Below, piece after piece: positions 38,181-47,410 of a DNA stretch of 64,000 nt. The notes under the pieces are model-generated. The model saw nothing but the letters and a program-made list of their open reading frames with translations, was not told the DNA's origin and did not search any database. How positions within the stretch are numbered: position 1 is the stretch's first letter; every line of letters begins with the position of its first letter. Source of the stretch: Burkholderia anthina (lineage in GTDB: Bacteria; Pseudomonadota; Gammaproteobacteria; Burkholderiales; Burkholderiaceae); contig NZ_CABVLY010000011.1 in NCBI RefSeq assembly GCF_902498995.1, forward strand, positions 1-64,000, in the 5' to 3' direction. The position numbers were made by a program, and so were the translations under genes.

Positions 38181-38861
38181 TCAGCGACCGACGCGCCGGT
38201 CCCGCAAAAACGCATTCAACTCGCCGCCCGCATGCTCGATATGCCGTTTCAGCAGCGATGCCGCCGTACGCGTATCGCCCTTGCGGCACAACGCGACCAG
38301 TTCGGCGTGCTCGGATTCCGCGACGTCGCGCGCGGCTTCGGACAGCGACAGTTGCACACGCGTGTAGCGGTCCGTCTGCTGCAGCAGCGACGCGACGATC
38401 GCGGCCGTCTTCGGCTGGTCGGCGCGCGACAGCAGCAGATGATGGAGTTCGGTGTTCAGTTCGCCCCAGCGCCCGGACTGGCTCGCGTGCAGCACGGCGC
38501 TGTATTCCTCGAGGATCGCGTCGAGCCGCGCGAAATCGTCGACGGTCAGCTTCGGAATGGATTTTTTCAGCAGCACGGGCTCCAGCAACGCGCGCAGCTC
38601 GAACAGTTCGGTGATGTCCTCCGGGGACAGCTCCGACACGATCGCGCCCTTGTGCGGCAGGATCTTCACGAGCCCCTCGCTCTCGAGCTGCACCAGCGCT
38701 TCGCGCAGCGGGATGCGGCTGATGCCCAGTTCGGTGGCCAGCGCATCCTGGCGCAGTTGATAGCCGTCGACATACTCTCCCGTCAGAATGCGGCGGCGCA
38801 ATTCGTTCGCCGCGGCTTCGGCGCGGGTGGCGTAGACAAGAGCTGGGCGTTTCTCGTTCAT
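38181..38861 (-). CDS. GntR-family (FCD-domain) transcriptional regulator
   Basis: 226 residues. The N-terminal winged helix contains RRRILTGEYVDGYQLRQDAL, ATELGISRIPLREALVQLES and EGLVKILPHKGAIVSEL, followed by the all-helical FCD effector domain (about 85-215) with its metal/ligand His residues. FCD proteins usually repress catabolic genes until a small carboxylate binds. The 14-bp element ATATTGTAGAAAAT lies 54 bp upstream of its own start. Two near-identical elements lie in the divergent promoters of the MFS transporter and the DapA-like lyase, so those three units form its likely regulon. Confidence 0.9.
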   Translation of the reverse strand: MNEKRPALVYATRAEAAANELRRRILTGEYVDGYQLRQDALATELGISRIPLREALVQLESEGLVKILPHKGAIVSELSPEDITELFELRALLEPVLLKKSIPKLTVDDFARLDAILEEYSAVLHASQSGRWGELNTELHHLLLSRADQPKTAAIVASLLQQTDRYTRVQLSLSEAARDVAESEHAELVALCRKGDTRTAASLLKRHIEHAGGELNAFLRDRRVGR

Positions 38862-38914
38862 GTTGCGGTTCGGGCTGGGGATGGCGGTCAGGCAAGCGGC
38901 GACGGATATTGCAT

Positions 38915-38928
38915 ATTTTCTACAATAT
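38915..38928 (-). promoter_or_regulatory. FCD-regulator operator upstream of gntR
   Basis: The minus strand reads ATATTGTAGAAAAT, 13 of 14 bases the same as the two elements at 40509-40522 and 40830-40843. It is also flanked by ATATTG/CAATAT arms. It suggests autoregulation. Confidence 0.7.
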
Positions 38929-39003
38929 TAGCAGAGCGCCCCTGCCGCCGAGCGCCGACGGCAGGATATCTCGACGCAGCGCCGCGCTTGCGCCGCTCCA
39001 TCG

Positions 39004-39028
39004 AAAAAGCCACCCGCGCGGGTGGCTT
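39004..39028 (-). terminator. Rho-independent terminator after MFS gene
   Basis: On the minus strand AAGCCACCCGC and GCGGGTGGCTT form an 11-bp GC-rich stem running into TTTTT. It lies 33 bp after the MFS stop and separates that unit from gntR. Confidence 0.88.
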
Positions 39029-39060
39029 CCATGCATGCGCGCCGGTTTCGGCCGCCGCAA

Positions 39061-40440
39061 TCACGCACGCGTGCGCCGATTGGCCTCGGCATCGACCTCA
39101 CGCAGCGACTTCCCCCGCGTTTCCTTCGCGAGCCCCACGCACACGATCGAGATCGCCGCCGCCGCGACCAGATAAAGCGCGATCGGCGTCGACGAATGAT
39201 AGCGATCCAGCAGCGACAGCCCGATCAGCGGCGCGAGCGAGCCGGCCATCAGCGGCGCGACCTGGTAGCACAGCGACAGCGCGGTATAGCGCACGTTGGT
39301 CGGAAACATCTCCGTCATCAGCGCCGAATACGGCGAGTACGTCATCGATTCGATGAACAGGCCCAGCACGATCGCGGCCATGATGATCCAGTCGTTGCCG
39401 GTGTCCATCATCGGGAACGCGACGAAGCCCCAGCCGGCGGTCAGCACGGCGCCCGTCAGGTACACCGGCTTGCGGCCGACCAGGTCGGACATCAGCCCCA
39501 TCAGCGGGATGAAGATGAAGTGGATCGCGTTGGCCGCGAACATCAGCTTCAGGATCCGCGTGGTGTCGAAGCCGACGACCAGCTTCAGATAAGTCAGCGA
39601 GAACGTGACGACCATGTAGTACAGGATGTTCTCGGCAAAACGCGCGCCGATGCCGATCAGCACCTGACGCCAGTGATACTTCAGCACGTGAACCACGCCG
39701 AGCTGCTTTTCCTGCTTCTTCTCGCGGCGCGCCTGCGCTTCCTTGAAGATCGGCGCATCGTCGACCTTGCGGCGAATCCAGAAGCCGATCAGCACCACCA
39801 CCGCCGAGAACCAGAACGCCGCGCGCCAGCCCCATGACAGGAAGTCGGCCTCCGACAGCGCGCTCGACAGCACCAGCAGGATGATGGTGGCGACCAGGTT
39901 GCCGGCCGGCACGCCGGCTTGCGGCCAGCTGGCCCAGTAGCCGCGGCGGTTGTCGGGGCTGTGTTCGCTGACCAGCAGGATCGCGCCGCCCCATTCGCCG
40001 CCGAACGCGAAGCCCTGGATCAGGCGCAGCGTGACCAGCAGCGCCGGCGCCCAGTAGCCGATCGAATCGAAGGTCGGCAGGCACCCCATCAGGAAGGTCG
40101 TGATGCCGACCACGACCAGGCTCACCTGCAGCAGATATTTGCGGCCGAACTTGTCGCCGTAGTAACCGAACACCAGCCCGCCGATGGGACGCGCGGCGAA
40201 GCCCACCGCATAAAGTGCGAACGCGGCGAGCAGGCCGTCGATCGGGTTGCCCGTCTTCTTGAAGAAGTGCGTGCCGAACACCAGTGCCGACGCCGTTCCA
40301 TACAGGAAGAACTCGTACCACTCCGCCACCGAGCCGACCATCGACGCCGCGACGACCCGCTTCAATTCCCGCTTCGACGCCGCGTCCTGCACGCCGGTTG
40401 CGTTACCTGGCGAGACTGCCTCGCCGACCTGACTTGTCAT
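39061..40440 (-). CDS. MHS-family MFS transporter of the FCD regulon
   Basis: 459 residues from ATG 40440 behind GAGAGGAGATACGGAG. Twelve helices; MHS features are [53 protein letters not shown] and [14 protein letters not shown]. Related proteins import alpha-ketoglutarate, shikimate, proline or hydroxyproline with protons. Divergent to the DapA-like lyase, with an identical operator on each side, so it should carry that enzyme's substrate or a precursor. Confidence 0.87.
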   Translation of the reverse strand: MTSQVGEAVSPGNATGVQDAASKRELKRVVAASMVGSVAEWYEFFLYGTASALVFGTHFFKKTGNPIDGLLAAFALYAVGFAARPIGGLVFGYYGDKFGRKYLLQVSLVVVGITTFLMGCLPTFDSIGYWAPALLVTLRLIQGFAFGGEWGGAILLVSEHSPDNRRGYWASWPQAGVPAGNLVATIILLVLSSALSEADFLSWGWRAAFWFSAVVVLIGFWIRRKVDDAPIFKEAQARREKKQEKQLGVVHVLKYHWRQVLIGIGARFAENILYYMVVTFSLTYLKLVVGFDTTRILKLMFAANAIHFIFIPLMGLMSDLVGRKPVYLTGAVLTAGWGFVAFPMMDTGNDWIIMAAIVLGLFIESMTYSPYSALMTEMFPTNVRYTALSLCYQVAPLMAGSLAPLIGLSLLDRYHSSTPIALYLVAAAAISIVCVGLAKETRGKSLREVDAEANRRTRA

Positions 40441-40508
40441 CTCCGTATCTCCTCTCGTTATCTTCCATTTCCCTTGACGGGGCGGTTCGCAAGTAAGCGC
40501 GCCGAAAG

Positions 40509-40522
40509 ATTTTATACAATAT
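40509..40522 (-). promoter_or_regulatory. FCD-regulator operator upstream of MFS transporter
   Basis: The minus strand reads ATATTGTATAAAAT, identical over all 14 bases to the element before the DapA-like gene. It is about 70 bp from the transporter start. Confidence 0.75.
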
Positions 40523-40824
40523 TCAATACACGATCCACGAAATCTCAAAAATGCTTTCGGCGGAAATGCGACGCGGCGGGCGGCGTTTGGCGAACGGGCT
40601 GGAAGCTGTCGGACGGAATGATTTTTGTCGGAGGAGAACACGGCGGGAATCGGTTTCGAGAGCGCCGGCCGGGCTTCGAAGGCCGTCGGGCGAGCGCGGA
40701 AGCGCCGGGAGAGGCATCGCCCCGCTTCGCCGGGATTCACCCGCGATCCCCGCCGGAGGCCGCTGCGCCGCGATTCGCCGCCCTTCCACATGCCCGGAAC
40801 GGCCACCTTCGTCACGCCCTTTTT

Positions 40825-40843
40825 ATTTTATATTGTATAAAAT
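40825..40843 (+). promoter_or_regulatory. FCD-regulator operator upstream of DapA-like gene
   Basis: ATTTTATA-TTG-TATAAAAT is a perfect inverted repeat with 8-bp arms. Its right part, ATATTGTATAAAAT (40830-40843), is the shared 14-bp element. It overlaps the predicted -35 box. Confidence 0.78.
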
Positions 40844-41027
40844 ATGCGAACTGGCTAGAATGACCTCGTCGATGGCTGACTCTCGGGCGAAACCGGAGGC
40901 AACGTTTCGGCACCGAGGCAAACAAGAGGTGGCCAACCGCCGTCCCGATCACGCGGACGAAACGGCAGGCGCATACAGCCCAAGTTGCCAGCAATGGCAG
41001 TTGACCCTATCTGAATGAGGAAACGAG

Positions 41028-41969
41028 ATGAGCGACAACATTTTTACCGGCACCATTCCGGCCCTGATGACTCCGTGCACCGCTGACCGTCAGCCGGATT
41101 TCGACGCGCTGGTCAAGAAGGGCAAGGAGCTGGTGGCACTCGGCATGCGCGCGGTGGTGTATTGCGGCTCGATGGGCGACTGGCCGCTGCTGACCGAAAC
41201 GCAGCGCCAGGAAGGCGTCGCGCGCCTGGTCAAAGCCGGCGTGCCGACCATCGTCGGCACCGGCGCCGTGAACTCGAAGGAGGCCGTGTCGCACGCGGCG
41301 CATGCCGCCAAGGTCGGCGCGCACGGCCTGATGGTGATTCCGCGCGTGCTGTCGCGCGGCGCGTCACCGGCCGCACAGAAGGCGCACTTCGCCGCGATCC
41401 TGAACGCCGCGCCGAACCTGCCGGCCGTGATCTACAACAGCCCGTACTACGGTTTCGCGACCCGCGCCGACCTGTTCTTCGAACTGCGCCGCGCGCATCC
41501 GAACCTGATCGGCTTCAAGGAATTCGGTGGCGCCGCCGACATGCGCTACGCAGCGGAAAACATCACGTCGCAGGACGATAGCGTGACGCTGATGGCTGGC
41601 GTCGACACGCAAGTGTTCCACGGCTTCGTGAACTGCGGCGCAGCAGGCGCAATCACCGGTATCGGCAACGCGCTGCCGCGCGAAGTGCTGCAACTGGTCG
41701 ACCTGTGCAAGAAGGCCGCGCAAGGCGATGCAGTGGCGCGTGTGCGTGCGAAGGAACTGGAATCGGCGCTGGCCGTGCTGTCGTCGTTCGACGAAGGCTG
41801 CGACCTGGTCCTGTTCTACAAGCACCTGATGGTGCTGAACGGCGACACGGAATACACGCTGCACTTCAACGACACGGATGCACTGAGCGACGCGCAGCGC
41901 AACTACGCGGAAGCGCAGTACACGCTGTTCCGCAACTGGTACGCGAACTGGTCGAAGACGATCGCGTAA
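41028..41969 (+). CDS. DapA-family lyase/deaminase, candidate hydroxyproline-pathway enzyme
   Basis: 313 residues of the dihydrodipicolinate synthase/N-acetylneuraminate lyase fold: GTIPALMTPC, VVYCGSMGDWPLLTETQR, IVGTGAVNSKEAVSHAAHA, Tyr in VIYNSPYYGF and the Schiff-base Lys in LIGFKEFGG. By recall it resembles the pyrroline-4-hydroxy-2-carboxylate deaminase group of hydroxyproline loci more than true DapA, but no hydroxyproline epimerase or oxidase is in the window. A strong terminator follows. Expression is probably controlled by the FCD regulator at 38.2-38.9 kb. Confidence 0.8.
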   Translation: MSDNIFTGTIPALMTPCTADRQPDFDALVKKGKELVALGMRAVVYCGSMGDWPLLTETQRQEGVARLVKAGVPTIVGTGAVNSKEAVSHAAHAAKVGAHGLMVIPRVLSRGASPAAQKAHFAAILNAAPNLPAVIYNSPYYGFATRADLFFELRRAHPNLIGFKEFGGAADMRYAAENITSQDDSVTLMAGVDTQVFHGFVNCGAAGAITGIGNALPREVLQLVDLCKKAAQGDAVARVRAKELESALAVLSSFDEGCDLVLFYKHLMVLNGDTEYTLHFNDTDALSDAQRNYAEAQYTLFRNWYANWSKTIA

Positions 41970-42272
41970 GCGGTTCGCGCGATGCTTGCGATACGCGGCC
42001 GCGAAACGGCTGCGTGATGGGAAAGCCACGGAGGAATCCGTGGCTTTTTGGGGTTGTTCGTCGTCGCGAGCGAGGGTAACGCGCAGAAAAAATCAAACGG
42101 ACTCGTGCCCGCCCCACTCGTCCCGGCTGCTACGCGAAACGGTGAACACGATGCGCGTCGCGCGGTGCCGATGCATTCGCGGTGTCCGCACATGTCGCCT
42201 CCGCAACGCCGCAGAAAAAGCCGCTTGCGACGTGACGGAGCGTGATGCCAACTCGTCGTGAGTCGAACGCGG
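41970..42272. other. Intergenic region after DapA-like gene
   Basis: 303 bp. Apart from the terminator at 42022-42049 it contains no recognisable gene. It lies between the lyase and the EtfB-EtfA fusion, which face each other, so the deletion scar of that fusion is not here but inside the fused frame. Confidence 0.5.
42022..42049 (+). terminator. Rho-independent terminator after DapA-like gene
   Basis: AAAGCCACGGA-GGAA-TCCGTGGCTTT, an 11-bp perfect stem with a 4-nt loop followed by more T. It lies 53 bp past the lyase stop. Confidence 0.93.
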
Positions 42273-42869
42273 TTACGCGAATTCGGCGACGAATGTCGGA
42301 ACGACTTCGAAGAGATCACCAACGAGGCCGTAATCGGCCACGCTGAAGATCGGCGCTTCTTCGTCCTTGTTGATCGCGACGATCACCTTCGAATCCTTCA
42401 TGCCGGCCAGATGCTGGATCGCACCCGAGATGCCGACCGCGATGTACAGCTGCGGCGCGACGATCTTGCCGGTCTGGCCGACCTGGTAGTCGTTCGGCAC
42501 GTAGCCTGCATCGACGGCCGCGCGCGACGCGCCGAGTGCGGCCTGAAGCTTGTCCGCCAGCGGCTCCAGGATCTTCGCGACGGCCAGCGGCTCGACGCTG
42601 TCGTTCGACTCGACCAGGATCGCGCGATCCGCGCCGATCGCCAGCGCCGTGCGCAGCGTTTCCTGCGTTTGCGCAACGCCAACCGACACCGCGATCACTT
42701 CCGTCGCCACGCCCGCTTCCTTCAGGCGCAAGGCTTCTTCCACCGCGATTTCGTCGAACGGGTTCATCGACATCTTCACGTTCGCGATGTCCACACCCGT
42801 GTTGTCCGACTTCACGCGGACCTTCACGTTGTAATCGACCACTCTCTTTACTGCGACCACAATCTTCAT
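42273..42869 (-). pseudogene. EtfB-EtfA deletion fusion (electron transfer flavoprotein remnant)
   Basis: A 198-residue frame begins exactly like EtfB ([52 protein letters not shown]...PLAVAK). From about residue 110 it continues as the C-terminal third of EtfA ([40 protein letters not shown], then [20 protein letters not shown]). About 140 residues of EtfB and 220 of EtfA are missing. The frame is preserved across the joint. EtfB and EtfA are normally separate neighbouring genes of about 249 and 311 residues, so one in-frame deletion explains the fusion. The start is ATG 42869. The product keeps part of the EtfA FAD site but is unlikely to work as an ETF. Confidence 0.88.
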
Positions 42870-42978
42870 ACGACTCCCGATGGGATTTCTGCCCTGATAG
42901 TTCCGAACGACGGACGCGACCAGTCGACAGGTCGCCCCGGATCCGTGCAGGCCGCTCACGGGCCCGCAGCACAACGGC

Positions 42979-43836
42979 TCAAATCACGCCGGAAGTACGC
43001 ATGTCGGCAAGATGGCGCTTCATGTCCTGCACTTCGCGTGCGTGAGTCTCGCCCTTCCGGAGGGCAACACTCGTGGAAAGAATGTCGATGATGACAAGCG
43101 CCGCAAGCCGCGACGTGGTGGGCGTGTAGACGTCGGTGTTTTCAAGCGTTTCCGCCACCACCGCGACATCGCAATAGCGCGTCAACGGCCCTTGCGATCC
43201 GGTAATCACGACGACCTTCGCGCCGCGATCCTTTGCCGTGCGCACCACCTCGATCAACGAGCGCGTTGCACCGGTATTGGAGATGGCGACGACGGCATCG
43301 CCAGGCTTGAGCATCGATGCGGCGATGAACTGCTGGTGGGAGTCCTGATGCGCGATGCAGGGTACGCCGAACAGCGGAAACTTCTGCTGCGCATCCAGCG
43401 CGACGATACCCGAGGCACCGAAACCGAAAAACTCGATGCGCAACGCGGCAGCGAGTATCTCGACTGCACGCCCGATCGCATCGAAATCGAGCTTCTTGCG
43501 CGCCCAGTCGAGACTGGTAATGGTGTAGTCGAAAATCTTGGTCGCAACGGTTTCCGGCGTGTCCGTTCCGGACAACACCGAATGCGTGGCCGGCGCCCCG
43601 AGGGCGAGGCTCTGTACCGCGCGGATCTTGAATTCCTTGAAACCGCTGCAGCCGACGGTCGCGCAGAATCGCAGCACGGTCGGCTCGCTCACCTGGGCAA
43701 GCCGCGCCAGTTCGGAAAGACTCAGCTCGGCAATCAGGTGAGTGTTCTCAAGAATGTAATCGGCGACCTGCCGGCTGCCCCGCCGCAGATTGGGGCGGGC
43801 GCGGTCAATCACTTCGAGGATGTTGTAATCGGGCAC
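42979..43836 (-). CDS. RpiR-family transcriptional regulator
   Basis: 285 residues from a GTG at 43836; no ATG is suitable. The N-terminal HTH_6 domain ([40 protein letters not shown]) is followed by a SIS sugar-phosphate-binding domain ([46 protein letters not shown]). RpiR proteins sense phosphosugars. The adjoining GlcD-like gene and the divergent sugar-kinase operon are the obvious targets. It lies 300 bp beyond the GlcD-like gene, same strand. Confidence 0.9.
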   Translation of the reverse strand: MPDYNILEVIDRARPNLRRGSRQVADYILENTHLIAELSLSELARLAQVSEPTVLRFCATVGCSGFKEFKIRAVQSLALGAPATHSVLSGTDTPETVATKIFDYTITSLDWARKKLDFDAIGRAVEILAAALRIEFFGFGASGIVALDAQQKFPLFGVPCIAHQDSHQQFIAASMLKPGDAVVAISNTGATRSLIEVVRTAKDRGAKVVVITGSQGPLTRYCDVAVVAETLENTDVYTPTTSRLAALVIIDILSTSVALRKGETHAREVQDMKRHLADMRTSGVI

Positions 43837-44135
43837 GCAGGATATCCTTCGTCGACGAACGGGCACGGAACATGGGTGTCCAGACCTCGTCCGCACGTCG
43901 CGCAGACTGCCCGCGCGGCGTGTGACCGGAGCCCGGTTGACCCGCCACACCGCCGCCGGAACCCCCGTGGCGAGGCTGGCGCCCATGACCGATTGGTGAT
44001 GATAACCCGGCGCGCGCACGAGATTCGCCATGACGCGTTTCACACTGAACGCCCGCGCGCCGACGTATGCGCCGGGCACATGATCCGCGCCGCGGCGCCC
44101 CAAAAGCGCCGCGTTGCCGCTCTCCGTCGCGCCAG
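43837..44135. other. Gap between GlcD-like gene and rpiR
   Basis: 299 bp without a recognisable gene. An 8-bp stem (CGCGGCGC 44091-44098 and GCGCCGCG 44106-44113, loop CCCAAAA) lies 23 bp after the GlcD-like stop and may be a weak stop signal. The rest is featureless to my reading. Confidence 0.4.
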
Positions 44136-45551
44136 TCATGACGCGAACAGCTTGCCGGGGTTCAGGATTCCGCGCGGATCGAGCGCCGCCTTCAACGCAC
44201 GCATCGTGGCCAGTTCCGCCGGGCTGCGCGACAGCGCGAGCACGTCGAGCTTCTTGGTGCCGATTCCATGCTCCGCCGACACCGAGCCGTTCATTTCGGC
44301 CGTCACACCATAGACAACCAGTTTCACTTCGGCCGCCGCGCTCGCCGGCCAGTCGGGCTGCTGTACGACGATATGCAGGTTGCCGTCGCCCAGGTGGCCG
44401 TAGATCAGGATGTGCGCATCGGGCCATTGCGCGCGCAGGCGTTCGTCGCAGCGTCGCGCGGCCTCACCGACGTCGGCAATCGAAAAACTCACATCGAACG
44501 AGACCCGTCCCGGAATCAGGCGACCGTACTCGCCGGGCGCGTCGCGGATCGCCCAGAACGCGGCGGCGTGCGCTTCGGTAGCGGCCAGCGCGGCGTCGCC
44601 GAGCGTGCCGGCCTCCAGCATGTCCGCAAGAAACGCCTCGAAAGCGGCATTCTGGCTGACGGAATCGGCGCCGCTACTCTCCAGTAGCACATAGAACGCG
44701 TGGCGCCCCGTCAACGGCGCGCGCAATTCCGGCAGGCGCGACAGGACGAAATCGTAGTAGCCCGGCCACATCACCTCGAAGGCCGATACCCCGGCGGGCA
44801 GTCGTTCCTGCGCCATGCGCAACAGCGCCGTGACGCTTTCGTAGTCGGGCACGCCACACCACGCAGTCGACACCGCGTGCGACTTCGACCGCAGTCGCAA
44901 CACCGCCCGCGTGATCACGCCAAGCGTGCCTTCACTGCCGATCAGCAGATTGCGCAGATCGTAGCCGGTGTTGTTTTTGATCATCTTGCGTCGGCCGCCG
45001 ATCACGCTGCCGTCCGCGAGCACCGCCTCGATGTCCAGCGCCTGCTCGCGCATCATCCCGTAGCGAATCACGCGGTTACCACCGGCATTGGTCGCGAGAT
45101 TGCCGCCGATCGTCGCGCTACCGCGTGCGCCCAGATCCAGCGGAAACATGAAGCCTGCTGCCGCGGCCGCTTCCTGAACGGACTGCAGCGGCACGCCGGC
45201 CTGAACGGTCATGGTTGCGCTCACCGGGTCGATTTCCTCGATCGCGTTCATCAGTTCGAGGCTCAGCGCGACTTCACCGCCCAGCAGGCACGCGCCACCC
45301 GCGAGACCGCTCAGGCCACCCTGCGTGACGACAGGCTGGCCATGTTCATGGCAGATGCGCAACGCCGTCGCGACCTGTTCGGTCGTGCGCGGCCGCAGCA
45401 ATGCGACGGGCTCCGCGCATGGCATACGACTGGAATCGGCGTGCCGACGGCCGGAAAATTCCGCCGGCAGGCTGACTACGTCGGTGCCCAGCGCTTCGCG
45501 CAACACGTCGATCACTCCAGCGCCATGCGCCGGTTCTGCGGTTCCCTGCAT
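44136..45551 (-). CDS. FAD-linked oxidase, GlcD/D-2-hydroxyacid dehydrogenase family
   Basis: 471 residues from ATG 45551 behind AGGAGG. The PCMH FAD-binding domain shows VVTQGGLSGLAGGACLLGG, LDLGARGSATIGGNLATNAG, and NNTGYDLRNLLIGSEGTLGV. The C-terminal cap ends with EHGIGTKKLDVL and DPRGILNPGKLF, as in GlcD, D-lactate and D-2-hydroxyglutarate dehydrogenases. It oxidises a D-2-hydroxyacid; with a lactonase and sugar enzymes next door, glycolate or an aldonic-type acid is plausible. It is divergent from the sugar operon, sharing an AT-rich control region. Confidence 0.87.
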   Translation of the reverse strand: MQGTAEPAHGAGVIDVLREALGTDVVSLPAEFSGRRHADSSRMPCAEPVALLRPRTTEQVATALRICHEHGQPVVTQGGLSGLAGGACLLGGEVALSLELMNAIEEIDPVSATMTVQAGVPLQSVQEAAAAAGFMFPLDLGARGSATIGGNLATNAGGNRVIRYGMMREQALDIEAVLADGSVIGGRRKMIKNNTGYDLRNLLIGSEGTLGVITRAVLRLRSKSHAVSTAWCGVPDYESVTALLRMAQERLPAGVSAFEVMWPGYYDFVLSRLPELRAPLTGRHAFYVLLESSGADSVSQNAAFEAFLADMLEAGTLGDAALAATEAHAAAFWAIRDAPGEYGRLIPGRVSFDVSFSIADVGEAARRCDERLRAQWPDAHILIYGHLGDGNLHIVVQQPDWPASAAAEVKLVVYGVTAEMNGSVSAEHGIGTKKLDVLALSRSPAELATMRALKAALDPRGILNPGKLFAS

Positions 45552-45760
45552 CGTGAGCCTCCTGTCTGTTCGACGAATGTCGCGTCGCATCAAGGCACGA
45601 CACCCGATAAATTAACGATAGTGTTTATATCATTATATTTACGATAATGCACAAATATCCTAGTAAAAACCCGTATGTTCGTTTGTTTTACAAACTATAT
45701 CATCATAAACACTAACGTTTAAGAGATTGAACAACCTGACCTCCGAGGGAGAAGAAAGTC
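45552..45760. promoter_or_regulatory. AT-rich divergent control region with two inverted repeats
   Basis: TAGTGTTTAT (45619-45628) is repeated inverted as ATAAACACTA (45705-45714); with flanks, AACG-A-TAGTGTTTAT matches 14 of 15 bases of the mate. Between them lies GTTTGT-TTT-ACAAAC (45681-45695). The region is strikingly AT-rich against its surroundings. These are candidate RpiR operators controlling both directions. Confidence 0.6.
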
Positions 45761-46402
45761 ATGCAATGGCCCGAACCGCGTTCGTTCGACGTGGATCCGA
45801 ACACCGGTCTGATGACCGGCACCGATTCGCATTACCAGAAACGTCTCGGCGATCTCGCCGGGCTCTACGCCGACGCGCCTGCATTCGAAGCGCTCGCAGC
45901 GTCGCGCGGCGATGACGTCGTATACGACGTGACCGATCACCGGCCGAACACGCGGCCGGGCGACTTGATCACCGGCGTCACGCGGATGAGCGCCGGGAAA
46001 GTGGGCGACGAGTTCTTCATGACGCGCGGCCATATCCACGCCAACATCGACCGCCCCGAGCTCTACTTCGGCCTGAAAGGCCACGGTCTGATGCTGATGG
46101 AAGCGCCCGACGGGCAAACGCGCATCGTCGAAATCCGCGCCAACACGGTGTGCTACGTGCCGCCCCGCTGGATTCATCGCTCGGTGAACCTGGGCGAGAG
46201 CGACTTCGTGATGTTGTTCTGCTATCCGGCGGACTCCGGTCAGGACTACGCCATCATCGAGCGCGCGAACGGCATGCGGATGCGCATCGTCGACGACGGC
46301 AACGGCAGTTGGCGCAGCGAACCCAATCCCGCATGGCGCGAACGCACCGCCGACGAAATCGACGCGCTCATCGCGCGCCAAACCCAACCGGACCACGCCT
46401 GA
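45761..46402 (+). CDS. Cupin-type phosphoglucose isomerase
   Basis: 213 residues. The archaeal-type cupin GPI signature is visible: TRGHIHANIDRPELYFGLKG with metal ligands His91, His93 and Glu100 (possibly), and VPPRWIHRSVN with His139. Cupin GPIs interconvert glucose-6-phosphate and fructose-6-phosphate using Fe or Mn. In a bacterium with a normal Pgi it more likely isomerises another phosphosugar of this operon (inference). Its TGA overlaps the next gene's ATG. Confidence 0.83.
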   Translation: MQWPEPRSFDVDPNTGLMTGTDSHYQKRLGDLAGLYADAPAFEALAASRGDDVVYDVTDHRPNTRPGDLITGVTRMSAGKVGDEFFMTRGHIHANIDRPELYFGLKGHGLMLMEAPDGQTRIVEIRANTVCYVPPRWIHRSVNLGESDFVMLFCYPADSGQDYAIIERANGMRMRIVDDGNGSWRSEPNPAWRERTADEIDALIARQTQPDHA

Positions 46403-47373
46403 TGACCTATCCCCCCGCTACCAAACCGACCTTCTACTTCATCGGTGTGACGACGGCGCAAAGCTCGATCATGCGCGTGTTCCCCGCATGGGCGCGCCAT
46501 CTCGGGCTAGGCGACGTCGAAATGAAGGGCATCGACTTCCCGCTGCATGCCAGCCGGGAAGCCTACCGCGAAGTCGTCGAATTCCTGCGCCGCGATCCGC
46601 TTTCGCTCGGCGCACTCGTGACCACGCACAAGATCGACCTGTATGCGGCCTGCGAGGACTTGTTTGACGAAATCGATCCGCATGCACGCGTCATGGGCGA
46701 AACCAGTTGCCTGTCCAAGCGCGACGGCAAGTTCGTCTGTCATGCGAAGGATCCAATCACCTCGGGCTTCGCGCTCGACGGATTCCTGCCCGCAGGACAT
46801 TTTGCGCAGACGGGTGCGGAACTGTTCTCGATGGGCGCGGGCGGCTCGACGATCGCACTGACCTGGCATCTGATGCAGCGTAGCCGCGACGCCAATCGTC
46901 CGTCGCGCGTGATCGTCTCGAACCGATCGGCCCCCCGCCTCGAGGAAATCGAACGCATTCATCGCGAGCTGGATCTCGGCGTGCCCTGCGAATACGTGAT
47001 CGCGCCACGCCCCGAAGACAACGATGCCGTACTCGCGCGGCTTTCGCCGGCCGCGCTGGTGATCAACGCAACCGGTCTCGGCAAGGACGCGCCCGGCTCG
47101 CCGCTCACCGATCGCGCATCGTTCCCCGAACGCGGGATCGTCTGGGACCTGAACTATCGCGGCAATCTCGTGTTTCTCGATCAGGCGCGCGCACAGTCCC
47201 ACGCACGCCACTTGCAAATCGAGGACGGGTGGACTTATTTCATCCATGGCTGGACCCGGGTCATCGCCGAGGTGTTCCATATCGACATTCCGACCAGCGG
47301 CCCGGATTTCGAACAGATCTGCCGGATTGCCGCCGCGGCAGGCAAACCCGGCGCCGTGCAACCCGCGGCGTGA
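46402..47373 (+). CDS. Shikimate dehydrogenase (AroE)-fold protein, atypical
   Basis: 323 residues. The N-domain has AroE-like IGVTTAQSSIMRVFPAWARH and ALVTTHKIDLY with the catalytic-type Lys; the nucleotide domain has LFSMGAGGSTIALTWHLM and VIVSNRSAPRLEEIERIH. True AroE has an SxS shikimate motif at the N-terminus and about 270 residues, and this context has no shikimate genes. It probably oxidises or reduces a cyclitol or sugar acid. A related but distinct AroE-like gene is cut by the window end at 63.5 kb. Confidence 0.72.
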   Translation: MTYPPATKPTFYFIGVTTAQSSIMRVFPAWARHLGLGDVEMKGIDFPLHASREAYREVVEFLRRDPLSLGALVTTHKIDLYAACEDLFDEIDPHARVMGETSCLSKRDGKFVCHAKDPITSGFALDGFLPAGHFAQTGAELFSMGAGGSTIALTWHLMQRSRDANRPSRVIVSNRSAPRLEEIERIHRELDLGVPCEYVIAPRPEDNDAVLARLSPAALVINATGLGKDAPGSPLTDRASFPERGIVWDLNYRGNLVFLDQARAQSHARHLQIEDGWTYFIHGWTRVIAEVFHIDIPTSGPDFEQICRIAAAAGKPGAVQPAA

Positions 47374-47410
47374 ATCGCGCGCCGCCCGACCCGACTGATA
47401 CGAGGAAGCC

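Larger units (their letters stand above)
40441..41027. other. Divergent regulatory region between MFS transporter and DapA-like lyase
   Basis: 587 bp with no convincing gene; frames inside have shadow composition. It contains the two FCD operators, one near each start. On the plus strand TTGTAT (40833-40838) and TAGAAT (40855-40860), 16 bp apart, fit a sigma70 promoter overlapping the second operator. The ribosome-binding site of the lyase is GAGGAAAC just before 41028. Confidence 0.55.

Noticed and set aside
41028..41969. Lysine-biosynthetic dapA
   Set aside because: The context is catabolic, the terminal residues and signature differ from DapA, and it has a catabolic-type regulator and transporter.
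42979..44427. Extended 482-codon version of the RpiR regulator
   Set aside because: The first about 197 codons match nothing and run through the gap into the GlcD-like gene; homology starts at the GTG at 43836.
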